This document shows, piece after piece, positions 8,685-18,978 of a stretch of DNA of 64,000 nt. The notes below the pieces were generated by a model that was not told the origin of the DNA, did not search any database, and worked only from the letters and a program-made list of their open reading frames with translations. Every line of letters starts with the position of its first letter. The stretch's first letter is position 1. This DNA is from Oceanotoga teriensis (GTDB lineage Bacteria; Thermotogota; Thermotogae; Petrotogales; Petrotogaceae): assembly GCF_003148465.1 (NCBI RefSeq), contig NZ_QGGI01000004.1, forward strand, positions 115,006 to 179,005, given 5' to 3'. The translations under genes and the position numbers were made by a program.

Positions 8685-10018
8685 TAAAAAATAGACTAGG
8701 TTTAAAAATTTGGATAAGTTTTACATTAATAATAATATTAATATATATTCTTATGGCTTTTATGAATATAAATTCTATAAGGAATTTTTTTACTGAAGAA
8801 GTTTATAAAGCTCTTGAGGATGCTCAAAATTATGTTATAAACAATGATATAAATATGCATGATATGATGATGGGAAATCAAATCAGAGGCTTTCAAAACA
8901 TAAGAAATGTTCAACATGTTATAATAGATAATTATGGTAATATAAGTTCTTATAAAATGATGGGTAATAGAAATTTAGAATATAATAAATTTTTTTATAA
9001 AATTTGGGATAAGATTCAAAAAGATAATTATTCGAACTTTGGGTATTTGAACAATGAAAACAATAAAATTTATTATAAAATTTCAAGAATAAAAGAAGGT
9101 TATCTCATATCTTTTACTCCTGATACATATAAAAAAGAACTTGAATTTTCCCTTTTTAGAAGACTTTTGATAGGGGCTTTGATATCTTCTATTATAGTTT
9201 TTTTTATTTCTTATATTTTATCAAGATATTTAACTGTACCTATTTTAAAACTTGAAAAGACAGTTTCAAAAATCTCTAAAAGACAGTGGGAAGAAGAAGT
9301 AAAAGTTAAAAGAAATGATGAAATAGGAGATTTAGCAAATTCTATAGAACTTTTGAGAAAAAGATTGATAGAAAATGATGATTCTCAACAAAAGTCTTTA
9401 CAGTATATTTCGCATGAATTAAAAACACCTTTAATGGTAATAAGAAGTTATACACAGTCTATAAGAGATGGTATATTTCCAAAAGGAAATCTTCAAAACA
9501 CTCTTAATGTTATAGATGAAGAAATGGATATTATGGAAAAAAGAGTTAGAGATCTTATCTATTATTCTAAACTTGATTTTATAAGTAAAAACCAAAAAGA
9601 AAAAAGTATTTATAATATTTCAAAAATAGCTTTTGAAGTTTCTAAAAGATTTGAAAATATGAATGAAAATATAAAATGGATTTTTGAAGCTAAAGATATA
9701 AATTTTTTAACTAATGAAGAGCAAATAATAGTTTTATTTGAAAATATATATGAAAATCAAATAAGATATACAAAAACTTTCATTAAAACACTTATAGATG
9801 AAGATAAAGATAATATATTTATTATTGTAGAAAATGATGGAGAAAAAATAAAAGAAGAAAATGAGACTTTTCTTTTTGATGCTTTTTATAAGGGAAATAA
9901 AGGTAAGTTTGGACTCGGTCTGTCCCTTGTATATAGAATAGTTAAACTTTATGGTGGAACGATAAGTATATATAATTCATATAATGGTGTGAAATACGAT
10001 ATAAAAATAAAAAAATGA
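8681..10018 (+). CDS. Sensor histidine kinase
   Basis: The partner kinase of the preceding response regulator. Transmembrane helices lie near 10-28 and 162-180, enclosing an extracytoplasmic sensor of about 130 residues that includes a Met-rich stretch (HDMMMGNQ). A HAMP region follows, then the dimerisation domain with phosphorylated His245 in ISHELKTP. The ATP-binding domain has ENIYENQIRY (N box) and FGLGLSLV (G box). The signal is unknown. The Met-rich sensor segment hints at metal or redox sensing, but that is speculation. Confidence 0.92.
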   Translation: MIKNRLGLKIWISFTLIIILIYILMAFMNINSIRNFFTEEVYKALEDAQNYVINNDINMHDMMMGNQIRGFQNIRNVQHVIIDNYGNISSYKMMGNRNLEYNKFFYKIWDKIQKDNYSNFGYLNNENNKIYYKISRIKEGYLISFTPDTYKKELEFSLFRRLLIGALISSIIVFFISYILSRYLTVPILKLEKTVSKISKRQWEEEVKVKRNDEIGDLANSIELLRKRLIENDDSQQKSLQYISHELKTPLMVIRSYTQSIRDGIFPKGNLQNTLNVIDEEMDIMEKRVRDLIYYSKLDFISKNQKEKSIYNISKIAFEVSKRFENMNENIKWIFEAKDINFLTNEEQIIVLFENIYENQIRYTKTFIKTLIDEDKDNIFIIVENDGEKIKEENETFLFDAFYKGNKGKFGLGLSLVYRIVKLYGGTISIYNSYNGVKYDIKIKK

Positions 10019-10044
10019 GCAGTTCATATGAACTGCTCATTTTA
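10011..10044. terminator. Bidirectional terminator
   Basis: Palindrome ATGAGCAGTTC/GAACTGCTCAT (10015-10040), flanked by A on one side and T on the other, lies between convergent genes. Confidence 0.8.
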
Positions 10045-10917
10045 TATTGCACATTCTACAAAACCTATTCCTATTGATCCAGGACCAGAGTGGGCTCCTA
10101 TAACAGCTCCAAGAGTGCCAGAGTATATTTTTATATCATCAAAAGATTCTTTCAAAAGTTCTATTATGTAATTTTCATCATTTTTACATAAAGCTTCTCT
10201 TGTACATATTATAAGGTTCTTAGGCTCTTTAATTCTTAATAGAGCAATTTTTGTCATCGTATTTAAACTGTTTTTTCTACCTCTAACTGCCTTTACCGCT
10301 TTTACTTCTCCTTCGACAAATTCTGCTATTGGTTTTATATTTATTATTTTTCCTAAAAATGCAGTAGCGCCGCCTATTCGTCCACCTTCTTTCATATATT
10401 TAAGGGTTTTAACAGAAAATAAGGTGTTCATGGTGTTGAGTGTTTCTTTTGCTTTTTTTACTACTGTTTCATACTTGAAATTATTTTTTATCATTTTTGC
10501 TATTGATATTTCCAGTGCAGCCTGACCACAAGTACAGCTTTTAGAATTTATTACTTCTATATTTGAATCTTTATATTTTTCTAAAAATTGTTTTTTTGCT
10601 ATATTGGCATTTTGAAAACTTCCAGAAAGTTGTGGAGATATTGTTGTTACTATGATATCTTTATTGCCATTTTTATAAGATTTTTCATATCTTTCATACC
10701 AATCATTTATATTTGGAGCAGCTGTTTTTGGTATTTTCTTAGGATTTTTTTCCATTCTTTTAAAGAATTCTTCATCAGATATATCAATGTTATGTCTATA
10801 AAAATTAACATCATCAAAAGTTATATAAAACGGTATTTTCAATATCCCAAACTCTTTCACTAGATTATCAGGAAGATTACTTGCAGAATCACATATTTGA
10901 CCTATACTATTTTTCAT
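10042..10917 (-). CDS. DegV family fatty-acid-binding protein
   Basis: DegV/FakB-type proteins bind a fatty acid and, where FakA is present, present it for phosphorylation. The 291-residue protein has family blocks near the start (ICDSASNLP), PKTAAPNINDW, TISPQLSGSFQNA and the Gly-rich GGRIGGATAFLG. A second DegV protein is encoded in the fatty-acid operon (31280). A GGGGGAGG ribosome site precedes the start. No FakA-like kinase is in the window. Confidence 0.9.
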   Translation of the reverse strand: MKNSIGQICDSASNLPDNLVKEFGILKIPFYITFDDVNFYRHNIDISDEEFFKRMEKNPKKIPKTAAPNINDWYERYEKSYKNGNKDIIVTTISPQLSGSFQNANIAKKQFLEKYKDSNIEVINSKSCTCGQAALEISIAKMIKNNFKYETVVKKAKETLNTMNTLFSVKTLKYMKEGGRIGGATAFLGKIINIKPIAEFVEGEVKAVKAVRGRKNSLNTMTKIALLRIKEPKNLIICTREALCKNDENYIIELLKESFDDIKIYSGTLGAVIGAHSGPGSIGIGFVECAI

Positions 10918-11069
10918 AAAAACCTCCCCCTTTAAAATATCTTTTTACTCTATTATAACATTTTATTTCTGAATAAAAATGTTCAATTTATATACTAAAG
11001 TTTATTTTTGAATGAAAAAGTTAATTTTATAATAATGATAATTAAAATAAACATTAATTTAATTTAGGC

Positions 11070-11098
11070 TTACTTAGTCTTAATTATTATGATATAAT
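11070..11098 (+). promoter_or_regulatory. Possible promoter of chemoreceptor gene
   Basis: TATAAT at 11093-11098 with a weak TTACTT 17 bases upstream, 50 bases before the gene start. Confidence 0.4.
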
Positions 11099-11148
11099 AT
11101 TTTTGTGATATAAATTTTATTTTTAGTGGGATACTTGGAGGGAATTTT

Positions 11149-12813
11149 ATGCAAATTGGTCAAAAACTTTTATTATTATTTATTACAATCATGGTATTTA
11201 TGGGAATAATATTTACTGGATTATTGCTGTATTCTTTGCAATATTCTTCAAATACAGTAAAAGATGATCTCATTGAGGGAATATTGGAAATGAGTGAGAA
11301 TGTTATAGAAAGTAAATATCCAGGGGATTGGGTTATTAAAAATGATGTTATTTATAAAGGTGATGTAAAGATAAATAAAAATCAGGAATTTATAAACAGT
11401 TTAAAGAGCGATAAATTTTATTATTCTTTTTTTGCAGAAAATAAAAGAATTTTAACCAGTATAGAGAATGTAGAAAATCAATTTCTCGAAGATGATATAT
11501 ATCAAGAGGTTTTGAAAAATGGAAATTATGATGTAAATATTAAAATTAATGAAATTAGTTATAGAGGAACTTATAAATTACTTAGAGATAAAAATAATAG
11601 AGCTATAGGAATATTTTTTGTTGGAGCAAGAAATGATGATTCTGATAAAATAATGAAATTTGATAGAAACATGGCATTGATAATAATTTTGATTTTAGTA
11701 ATAATAAGTAGTGTTATATTTTATTTTTATGCTAGAAAAAATATAACTTTACCTCTTCTATATTTATCAGAACAAATTGTTTTATTTGGTGATGGGGACC
11801 TTTCAATAAAATTCAAACAGAAAACTAAAGATGAAATTGGTAAAATGGCTGGTGCTTTAAAGGCGATGACAGATAATTTAAGAAATTCTATAGAAGAAAT
11901 AAAAGAAAATTCTAATGAAATTAATAATGCTTCAACCTCTTTACTTGGTATTTCACAAGAATCAAATGCATCTATAATACAAATAAGTACTACATTGAGT
12001 AATATAAATGAAAGCAGTATGCAAACATCGAACTCTGTTAATCAAATAAATTCTGGAGTTGAGGAAATAGCACATAATTCTGAAAGTATTTCAAAGTCTG
12101 CTCAAAGACTTTTAGAAATTTCTCAAGAAACATCTGATAATGCTTTAGAGGGAAAGAATAGTATAAGTCTAACTGTGAATACAATTGAAAAAACTGTTGA
12201 ACAATCTTTAATAAACGAAAAGACTTCTAATCAATTGGGAGAATATGTTAATGATGTTAATTCTATTCTCATAAGTATAAATTCAATAACAGAACAAACA
12301 AATCTTTTAGCTTTAAATGCTGCAATCGAAGCTGCACGTGCAGGAGAAGCAGGAAAAGGATTTGCTGTAGTTGCAGATGAAATAAGAAAACTTGCTGAAG
12401 AGAGTAAAAAAGCTACTGAAGAGATAGCGGTTATTTTAGATAAAGTTCAAATAGGTACCAAAGAAGTAAAGAATTCCTCTACTAAAACAAAAGATCTCAT
12501 TTCGGATATAGATAAAAATGCCAGAGTTATAGAAGATAAGTTCAACAATATAGATGAAAGAGTTAAATCTATAACTGATATGGTAGAAAATTTAACCGTT
12601 TCAAGTGAAGAACAATCAGCTTCTACAGAAGAAATAAGCTCAACCATGAATGAGATATCTGTTTCTGTTGAAAACATATGTTCTGAGATAGAAAATACAA
12701 CAAATGCGATTGTTTCTCAAGCCAACAATGTAAGTAATCTAACAGATAATTCTGAAAAATTAAAACTTATGGCTGAATCTTTGATGAACTTTGTTAATCA
12801 ATATAAAATATAA
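11149..12813 (+). CDS. Methyl-accepting chemotaxis protein
   Basis: A transmembrane chemoreceptor that signals to the CheA/CheW array. TM1 lies near 8-28 and TM2 near 175-197. A periplasmic ligand domain of about 145 residues, which ends with GIFFVGARN as in single-Cache receptors, lies between them. A HAMP domain follows TM2, then a long coiled-coil signalling domain whose hairpin tip starts near Glu382 ([20 protein letters not shown]). The start follows GGAGGG. The ligand is unknown. Its presence implies motility, though no chemotaxis enzymes or flagellar genes are in this window. Confidence 0.94.
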   Translation: MQIGQKLLLLFITIMVFMGIIFTGLLLYSLQYSSNTVKDDLIEGILEMSENVIESKYPGDWVIKNDVIYKGDVKINKNQEFINSLKSDKFYYSFFAENKRILTSIENVENQFLEDDIYQEVLKNGNYDVNIKINEISYRGTYKLLRDKNNRAIGIFFVGARNDDSDKIMKFDRNMALIIILILVIISSVIFYFYARKNITLPLLYLSEQIVLFGDGDLSIKFKQKTKDEIGKMAGALKAMTDNLRNSIEEIKENSNEINNASTSLLGISQESNASIIQISTTLSNINESSMQTSNSVNQINSGVEEIAHNSESISKSAQRLLEISQETSDNALEGKNSISLTVNTIEKTVEQSLINEKTSNQLGEYVNDVNSILISINSITEQTNLLALNAAIEAARAGEAGKGFAVVADEIRKLAEESKKATEEIAVILDKVQIGTKEVKNSSTKTKDLISDIDKNARVIEDKFNNIDERVKSITDMVENLTVSSEEQSASTEEISSTMNEISVSVENICSEIENTTNAIVSQANNVSNLTDNSEKLKLMAESLMNFVNQYKI

Positions 12814-12818
12814 TAAAA

Positions 12819-12853
12819 TATAATAGCTTATCTTTAGATAAGCTATTATATTT
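12819..12853. terminator. Bidirectional terminator
   Basis: TATAATAGCTTAT/ATAAGCTATTATA with a six-base loop between convergent chemoreceptor and ABC permease genes; T-rich on both strands. Confidence 0.75.
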
Positions 12854-13646
12854 TGAAATCTGATCTTTTAAAAACATTGTATGAAATAAAAGTTATTATA
12901 AAAGATAGAAAAATTATTATTATACTATTTGAAAAAAATATTTTATTATTTTCAACGGTTTCTATTAAAGGAATATATTTGAATATACTCATATAACTTA
13001 TAAAATTTATAGATTCAAAGCTCTCTCCAAGAGTATTTCCAAAATACATAAATATTAATATTATCGTTGATACAGCTGTATTTACTGAAGATTTTTGAGA
13101 TATTATACCTATGAGTGTTGATAAAGAATAAAAAAACAATTGAACTGTAAGTGAATAAAGTCCAAAACCAAGAAGTATTTTTACAGAATATTCTGTTTTT
13201 ATAAAAATATTGAATAATAATAATGTATTTACTGTAAAAATTAAATTTAGGATTATTATATAGAAAATCCCAGAAAGTAGTTTTTGTATAAAAATAAATT
13301 TTCTTGAAACGGGTTTTGTAATTAAAAATTCTATTGTTTTAGAATCGAATTCTTTTACATATAAATTCGAAGATAAAAAGGTTGCAAAAAAAGCTCCGAG
13401 AAAATAAGTAAAAGTCATTCCTTCAGAACCAAAAATACCTTCAGCTTTAGAAAACATTTCTTTATTAAAATTAAATGTTTGTAGTAAAAATTTTGGGAAT
13501 TTATCCACAAAATCCATTAAAGGTCCCATATTTTCGAGTAATTTATTTGTTATTGGTATATACATAAAACCAAAAAGAATAAATATCATTGCCCAAATAA
13601 AGAAATTCTTGAAATTATATTTTAATTCTTTTTTTATTAAAAACAT
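12846..13646 (-). CDS. ABC-2 type transporter permease
   Basis: An integral membrane protein of 266 residues with about six hydrophobic segments (near 16-34, 82-100, 114-134, 150-172, 184-204 and 240-258). It is the membrane partner of the ATPase encoded just upstream (13658-14518), with an 11-base gap and a GAGGTG ribosome site. The two genes form a simple ABC exporter. The sequence does not reveal the substrate. Confidence 0.87.
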   Translation of the reverse strand: MFLIKKELKYNFKNFFIWAMIFILFGFMYIPITNKLLENMGPLMDFVDKFPKFLLQTFNFNKEMFSKAEGIFGSEGMTFTYFLGAFFATFLSSNLYVKEFDSKTIEFLITKPVSRKFIFIQKLLSGIFYIIILNLIFTVNTLLLFNIFIKTEYSVKILLGFGLYSLTVQLFFYSLSTLIGIISQKSSVNTAVSTIILIFMYFGNTLGESFESINFISYMSIFKYIPLIETVENNKIFFSNSIIIIFLSFIITFISYNVFKRSDFKI

Positions 13647-13657
13647 TTTTTCACCTC

Positions 13658-14518
13658 TTATTTATAATATTCTATGAAAATATCTTCAAGTTTTGGTCTG
13701 TCAATTTTTATATCATCAAAACTACATTTTGAAAGTATTCCAAAAAAAATTTTCAGATTTTTATTTTTTATTTTAAATAAATAATCATTATCTTTAATTC
13801 TTTTATGATTATATTTATTTAAATCATTTATAAAAGTCAAATTAGATAAATAAATTTCTTTTATGGAATAATCTTTTAGCTCATCTATTTCAAATTCTTT
13901 TATAAGATTCCCTTCTTTTACTATACCAACACGATCACAAATTTTTTCAACCTCTGATAATATATGAGATGAAAAAAGAATAGTAGATCCTTTTTGTCTT
14001 TGTAATTCTATTATTTCATAAAGTTTTTGTTGCAAAATTGGATCTAAACCATTTGTGGGCTCATCTAATATTAAAAAATCTGGATTATGAACAACACTTT
14101 GAAGAATTCCAATCTTTTTTTTATTTCCCAAAGATAATTCTTTAAATTTCTTTTTTGTGTCTATATTTAATGTTTCTAATAAATATTTTTCATATTTTTC
14201 ATCGTAATTAATATAAAAGTTTTTATTGAATTGTAAAAAATCATATATTTTCATTTCACCATAAAAATTGACTTCACCAGGTAAATACCCCAATTTTTGT
14301 TTTATTTCTTTATTATCACTTGGCAATTCATATTTATCAAAAAAAATATTCCCTTCATCTTGTTTTAATAATCCTATTAATATTCTCAAAGTAGTTGTTT
14401 TCCCAGCTCCATTAGGGCCTATAAGACCATAAACTTCACCTTTTTTTATTTGAAAATCAATATTTTCTATACCTCTATTTTTCCCATAATATTTTTTTAG
14501 ATTTTTTACTTCTATCAT
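13658..14518 (-). CDS. ABC-2 transporter ATP-binding protein
   Basis: The ATPase of the exporter. It has Walker A GPNGAGKTT, the signature-like LSLGNKKK, Walker B FLILDEPTNGLDP and an H-loop in FSSHILSEVE. The C-terminal extension after about 215 is typical of CcmA/NatA-like drug or lantibiotic exporters. The frame is open from 14548, but the ATG at 14518 (MIEVKNLKKYYG) has AGGAGGT at ideal spacing, giving 286 residues. It is probably co-transcribed with the permease. Confidence 0.93.
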   Translation of the reverse strand: MIEVKNLKKYYGKNRGIENIDFQIKKGEVYGLIGPNGAGKTTTLRILIGLLKQDEGNIFFDKYELPSDNKEIKQKLGYLPGEVNFYGEMKIYDFLQFNKNFYINYDEKYEKYLLETLNIDTKKKFKELSLGNKKKIGILQSVVHNPDFLILDEPTNGLDPILQQKLYEIIELQRQKGSTILFSSHILSEVEKICDRVGIVKEGNLIKEFEIDELKDYSIKEIYLSNLTFINDLNKYNHKRIKDNDYLFKIKNKNLKIFFGILSKCSFDDIKIDRPKLEDIFIEYYK

Positions 14519-14631
14519 TTTATACCTCCTTGAATTGTATATTTTCATTATACATTAAATTTAATATAAAAATTTAAAATGAGAATTATTTTAATATTTT
14601 TTTGATAATTTGTAAAAATAAACTCATTTTA

Positions 14632-14640
14632 TGGTATAAT
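14632..14640 (+). promoter_or_regulatory. Extended -10 promoter before cystatin-like gene
   Basis: TGGTATAAT is an extended -10 with perfect TATAAT (14635-14640), 78 bases before the start at 14718. The identical nonamer precedes the sigma factor gene. Confidence 0.6.
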
Positions 14641-14717
14641 TTTGTTGAATTAATTTTTATTTATAAAAACCTTTGTATAAAAGCTCTTTAAAGAGCATAA
14701 TATAAGGAGGGTTTTAT

Positions 14718-14996
14718 ATGGAAGACAAGATGATAGTTGGAGGTTGGAGTGAGTTTAAAACTGATATTTCTGATGAAGAAATGAGTGTTTTCAGTCAATC
14801 TATGGAACATTTTGTTGGAGTTAAATATACACCAATAGCAGTTGCAACTCAAGTCGTAAGTGGTATGAACTATTGTTATTTTTGTAATGCAAAGGCTGCA
14901 TATCCAAATTCTCCTAATGAAGCAGCTATGGTCGAAATATATAAACCTATTAAAGGAGATGCACATATAACTCAAATTAGAAAGTACATATTGTAG
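14718..14996 (+). CDS. Small cystatin-like protein
   Basis: A 92-residue protein without a signal peptide, preceded by AAGGAGGG. The N-terminal part holds a Gly-Gly pair (VGGWSE, residues 7-12). The middle has the segment YTPIAVATQVVSGMNYCYFC (about 36-55), and the end has a beta-rich VEIYKPIKGDAHITQI. The order GG, then QVVSG, then hydrophobic strands matches the stefin (cystatin A/B, inhibitor family I25) layout, where QxVxG forms the loop that enters papain-type cysteine proteases. The family assignment comes from motif reading alone. The target is unknown; no papain-like protease is seen in the window. It appears to be a single-gene unit. Confidence 0.72.
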   Translation: MEDKMIVGGWSEFKTDISDEEMSVFSQSMEHFVGVKYTPIAVATQVVSGMNYCYFCNAKAAYPNSPNEAAMVEIYKPIKGDAHITQIRKYIL

Positions 14997-15028
14997 ATAA
15001 TAATTTAATTACATAATAATTTTTTAAG

Positions 15029-15074
15029 ATCCAAGACTATACTCGATTATATTGAAGTATGGTCTTGGATTTTT
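15029..15074 (+). terminator. Terminator after cystatin-like gene
   Basis: A 14-base stem (ATCCAAGACTATAC with GTATGGTCTTGGAT, one mismatch) followed by TTTTT. Confidence 0.78.
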
Positions 15075-15136
15075 AATTTGATTAAATCATAATATTGTTG
15101 TAAAATTATAGTGTATTATTAAAAGGAGATGATACC

Positions 15137-16009
15137 ATGGAAAAAATTTCTGAGGATTTAAAAAAGAAAATTCTTGTATACCAAAAATATGAATTAACTG
15201 AATATTTAATATATAACAAAATTGCAAATAAAATCAAAGACGAAAAAAATAAATATGTTCTTAAATCTATAGCTGAAGATGAAAAAAAACATTATGAATT
15301 TTGGAAAAAATATACCGAAAAAGATGTAAAACCAAATTATTTTATGGTTTATTTTTATTATTTTATTTCAAGGCTTTTTGGACTTATTTTTGGTATAAAG
15401 CTTATGGAAAAAGGTGAAGAACAAGCTCAACTTACGTATGAAGATATTGTCGATAAAATTCCAGAAGCTATATCAATAATAAAAGATGAAGATAAACATG
15501 AAAATGAATTAATAAATTTGATTCATGAAGATAAATTGAATTATGTTGGTTCAATAGTCCTTGGATTGAATGATGCCTTAGTAGAACTAACTGGAACTCT
15601 TGCGGGTTTAACTTTTGCGTTGAGAAACACCAATATAATAGCGATATCAGGTCTTATAACTGGTATAGCGGCATCTTTTTCTATGGCTGCTTCAGAATTT
15701 TTATCTAAAAGATCAGATGGAGATGAAGATGCTTTAAAATCATCTTTTTATACTGGAATAGCTTATATTTTAACAGTTTTTTTCTTGATTTTACCTTATT
15801 TATTGTTAAAAAATTATTTTTTAGCTCTTTCTATAACCCTATTTATAGCGGTTCTAATAATTTTAATATTTAATTTTTATATATCTGTTGCAAAAGATAT
15901 GTCTTTTAAAAAACGTTTTTTAGAAATGTTTTTTATAAGTATGGGAGTTTCAGCTTTTTCTTTTTTTGTGGGGTATTTAGTTAGAATAATTTTTGGGATT
16001 GATATTTAA
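15137..16009 (+). CDS. Ferritin-like/VIT1 (CCC1) metal exporter
   Basis: A 290-residue two-part membrane protein. The N-terminal part (about 1-135) is a ferritin-like helical bundle with candidate di-metal ligands in [11 protein letters not shown] and [10 protein letters not shown]. The rest is a VIT1/CCC1 transporter domain with about five membrane helices and the characteristic [20 protein letters not shown] and [12 protein letters not shown]. This architecture (MbfA-type) exports Fe2+ or Mn2+ and protects against iron or peroxide stress. AAAGGAG precedes the start. It ends just before the convergent chemoreceptor gene, overlapping it by four bases. Confidence 0.88.
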   Translation: MEKISEDLKKKILVYQKYELTEYLIYNKIANKIKDEKNKYVLKSIAEDEKKHYEFWKKYTEKDVKPNYFMVYFYYFISRLFGLIFGIKLMEKGEEQAQLTYEDIVDKIPEAISIIKDEDKHENELINLIHEDKLNYVGSIVLGLNDALVELTGTLAGLTFALRNTNIIAISGLITGIAASFSMAASEFLSKRSDGDEDALKSSFYTGIAYILTVFFLILPYLLLKNYFLALSITLFIAVLIILIFNFYISVAKDMSFKKRFLEMFFISMGVSAFSFFVGYLVRIIFGIDI

Positions 16010-17913
16010 AATTTAAATACATTTATTTTTTTATTTAATTTATTTGATATATTTTTTAATTCAGAAGCTTTTAAATTTAAGTCCAATGAATTTTTGTTAT
16101 TTGTATCAGATATTTTTTCTATATCTGATATTGAATTATTTATAATCTCAAGTTCTTTATTCAATGAAACTATAATATCATCTATAGTTTTAGTTTGATT
16201 GTATTGTTCATTTGCCATTTGATTTAAATCAATGATATCTTCATTTAAATTTTTAGTTTTTAAAAATATAGAATTAAATATTTCTAAAGAATCTTCTAAT
16301 ATTTTTTTTGAATTATTCAATGAAATATTAGTTTTTTGAGTGCCTTTTTTTGAAATTTCACTAAATTTACGAGTTTTCATCAATATATTTGATATTTGTT
16401 GAGTTGCTTGTTTACTTTGATCGGCAAGCTTCCTTATTTCTCCAGCAACAACGGCAAATCCCTTCCCGGATTCTCCAGCACGAGCTGCTTCAATAGAAGC
16501 GTTTAATGATAATAAATTAGTTTGTTCTGTTATATTTTCAATGGTATATAATATTTCTTCTATTTTTAGAGAATTTTCAATCAATTTGTTTATATTTTGA
16601 GTTGATTTTTGTACTTCATCATGTATTCCATTTATATTTTGGCTTATATTTTGTAGATTGTTTTGACCTTTATTTGATAATTCCAAAAAATATAAATGTT
16701 CTTGTTTAAGATTTGAAGATGATTTAGACAATTTCTTAGAGTTTTGTGATAGAAAATTTTTATTTTTGTTTAATATATCTACATCTTTTGAAAATGAAAA
16801 CACTCTTTCATTAACATTTTTAGATCCTCTTTTTAAATTTTCTGAATTTATTTTTAAGTTTTCTGACATATTATAAAGATTTTGAGATATATTATTTATA
16901 TCTTTTGAATTAGAATTTATATCTAAAAAGGAATTTTTTAATTCTTTAGTAGTTGATTCGAGTGAATTAAATATTTTTGAAATTTCATCTTTAGTATTTA
17001 TTTTAAATTCAGTATTCAAATTTCCATTTTTTAATTCTTTGATATTATTTTGTAGTTTTATTATGGGCGTTGAAATTAACTTTCCCATTATTATAGATAT
17101 AATTAAAAAAACTATTATAGATATAAAAAAAATCATAATTAAAGAATTGTTTAATCTGTCCAAATCTTTGTAAAGAATATTTTTATTTATTGTAAGACCT
17201 AAAATCCAAGGGGAATCTTTAATCTTTTTTATCATTATTATATCTTCATTTGAATCTATTTTTTGTATTTTTGAATTATCATTCAGTATTATATTTTTAT
17301 ATGAAATATCTTTTATATTATCAAGCCATGCTGACCCTTTTCCTGATAGATTAATTTTTGAAACTATATTTTCAATTCTTTCAAATTTTATTGTAACACC
17401 ATAAATACCGATTTTTTCTTGATTTATATCTTTTAAAATAAATATCATATCAAATAATTTTTTTTTAGAATCATTTAAATATATATTGCTTATATGAAAG
17501 TCTTGATTTTCTTCTATTATTTTTAAATGAGGAGAATTTGAATAAGAGGTTTCTCCTTCTTTTAAAGACCATCCATCCCCTTTTTTATCAAATATAAATA
17601 TATTTTCATATATATCTTCTTTTTGCATTAATCTATTTTCAAATTCTCTTTCTATCATATCCCAAGTACCCATTATAGTGGCATCTTCGATGAGCCAATT
17701 ATTTGTTAAATAACTTTGAATTTCATCTTTTAATCCATATATTAATGTATTTATTTGATTTGTAGATGCATTCATTATTTCAAAACTAAAATCAGAAGTT
17801 AAATTTTTTATTGTATTTGATGAATTTGAAGATATTATCAAGTATAAAATTATGAAGATTATTATTAAGGTAGAAGAAAACATTAAAATTATTTTATGGC
17901 TTATCTTTTTCAT
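16006..17913 (-). CDS. Methyl-accepting chemotaxis protein
   Basis: A 635-residue chemoreceptor with TM1 near 8-27 and TM2 near 255-280. The large periplasmic region between them (about 225 residues) has a dCache-like layout, including the typical PWILGLTI just before TM2. HAMP and the signalling domain follow, with the tip [20 protein letters not shown]. The frame opens at a GTG at 17922, but the ATG at 17913 is preferred because AGGGGTG lies seven bases upstream. The signalling tail is unusually rich in Asn, Ser and Lys. Its ligand is unknown. Confidence 0.93.
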   Translation of the reverse strand: MKKISHKIILMFSSTLIIIFIILYLIISSNSSNTIKNLTSDFSFEIMNASTNQINTLIYGLKDEIQSYLTNNWLIEDATIMGTWDMIEREFENRLMQKEDIYENIFIFDKKGDGWSLKEGETSYSNSPHLKIIEENQDFHISNIYLNDSKKKLFDMIFILKDINQEKIGIYGVTIKFERIENIVSKINLSGKGSAWLDNIKDISYKNIILNDNSKIQKIDSNEDIIMIKKIKDSPWILGLTINKNILYKDLDRLNNSLIMIFFISIIVFLIISIIMGKLISTPIIKLQNNIKELKNGNLNTEFKINTKDEISKIFNSLESTTKELKNSFLDINSNSKDINNISQNLYNMSENLKINSENLKRGSKNVNERVFSFSKDVDILNKNKNFLSQNSKKLSKSSSNLKQEHLYFLELSNKGQNNLQNISQNINGIHDEVQKSTQNINKLIENSLKIEEILYTIENITEQTNLLSLNASIEAARAGESGKGFAVVAGEIRKLADQSKQATQQISNILMKTRKFSEISKKGTQKTNISLNNSKKILEDSLEIFNSIFLKTKNLNEDIIDLNQMANEQYNQTKTIDDIIVSLNKELEIINNSISDIEKISDTNNKNSLDLNLKASELKNISNKLNKKINVFKF

Positions 17914-18038
17914 TGACCACACCCCTACAATATTAATTTATGAATCTATTTTAATATTATTGAAGTATGGTTTGAATTATATTAAGAAATTTTAAGTAAT
18001 ATTAATTTTTTTTATTTTAAAAATATTTTATAAAGAAA

Positions 18039-18063
18039 ATGAGAAGATATAAATCTTCTCATT
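18039..18063 (-). terminator. Terminator of nudC
   Basis: AATGAGAAGAT/ATCTTCTCATT hairpin overlapping the nudC stop region, followed by T-rich sequence on the minus strand. Confidence 0.7.
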
Positions 18064-18850
18064 TGCATATAGTATCTATAATATTTCTTGCGATAGAGCC
18101 TTTTTTAGGTATATCGGGTAAATTATTTTTATCAAACCATTTTGCATCAGTTATTTCAACTCCATCTGGTATTATTTCACCAGAATCATATTCAGCAGTA
18201 AAACCAACCATCAAAGAATTAGGAAAAGGCCATGTTTGAGAGTTGAAATATTTAATATTTTTGATTGTTATCCCAATTTCTTCCATTACTTCCCTCTTTA
18301 CAGTATCTTCAAGGGATTCTCCCCATTCTACGAAACCAGCTATAATAGAATACATATTTTCTTTAAATTTATCATTGTGAGCTAATAGTATTTTATCATC
18401 TTTGGTTATTCCAACTATGATTGCGGGAGATATTTCTGGATATATTATAAAACCACATTTATTGCATCTCAAAAATCCTTCAGAAATATTTTCTGTAATT
18501 CTTTCACCACATTTACCACAGAATTTATGTTTAGTTTTCCAGTTTATTATTTCAAGAGCTCTTGATAAAATTATAAAATCTTCTTGTTCTATAAAAGGTA
18601 ATAAATTTCTGAGATTTATTTTTTCAAAAAAAATTTTTTCTTGTTCTTTTATATTAATTGCGAATATTTTTTTTGAATTTAATTTCCCTATATAACTTCT
18701 ATCTATTAATTCTATATTTTTATTTTGAAGCTCTAAAGGCGTCATATAAAAACAGTTGTTTGTATTTATAAAAATCTCATTATTACTAATACAAACTATT
18801 AAAAAATCATTATCTTCTGGAATATCAGGATCCCAATTTATATTTATCAT
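18059..18850 (-). CDS. nudC: NADH pyrophosphatase (NudC)
   Basis: A Nudix hydrolase that cleaves NAD(H), and in known members NAD-capped RNA. The 263-residue protein has an N-terminal domain and a four-cysteine zinc ribbon (CGKCGE...CNKCG). The Nudix box reads GFVEWGESLEDTVKREVMEE with the RExxEE core intact. The NudC-specific SQTWPFPNSLMVGF follows. A GGGGGA ribosome site precedes the ATG. It is divergent from the pyridoxal kinase gene. Confidence 0.93.
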   Translation of the reverse strand: MININWDPDIPEDNDFLIVCISNNEIFINTNNCFYMTPLELQNKNIELIDRSYIGKLNSKKIFAINIKEQEKIFFEKINLRNLLPFIEQEDFIILSRALEIINWKTKHKFCGKCGERITENISEGFLRCNKCGFIIYPEISPAIIVGITKDDKILLAHNDKFKENMYSIIAGFVEWGESLEDTVKREVMEEIGITIKNIKYFNSQTWPFPNSLMVGFTAEYDSGEIIPDGVEITDAKWFDKNNLPDIPKKGSIARNIIDTICK

Positions 18851-18978
18851 AAAATCCCCCTAAAATTTAATTTTTAAATACATTAAAAATTATACCAAAA
18901 TTTAATTTTTTTTAGTAATTGAATAATATTTTATAAAAATATATAATTAATATAGAAATAAATAAAGAAAGGAGTAAT

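Noticed and set aside
10015..10040. Palindrome as a regulator binding site
   Set aside because: It lies between two convergent genes and has T runs on both strands, so it is better explained as a shared terminator.
10588..10863. Plus-strand open frame opposite the DegV gene
   Set aside because: Low-complexity Phe/Ile/Tyr-rich shadow of a strongly supported minus-strand gene, without a ribosome site. The same applies to the other long antisense frames.
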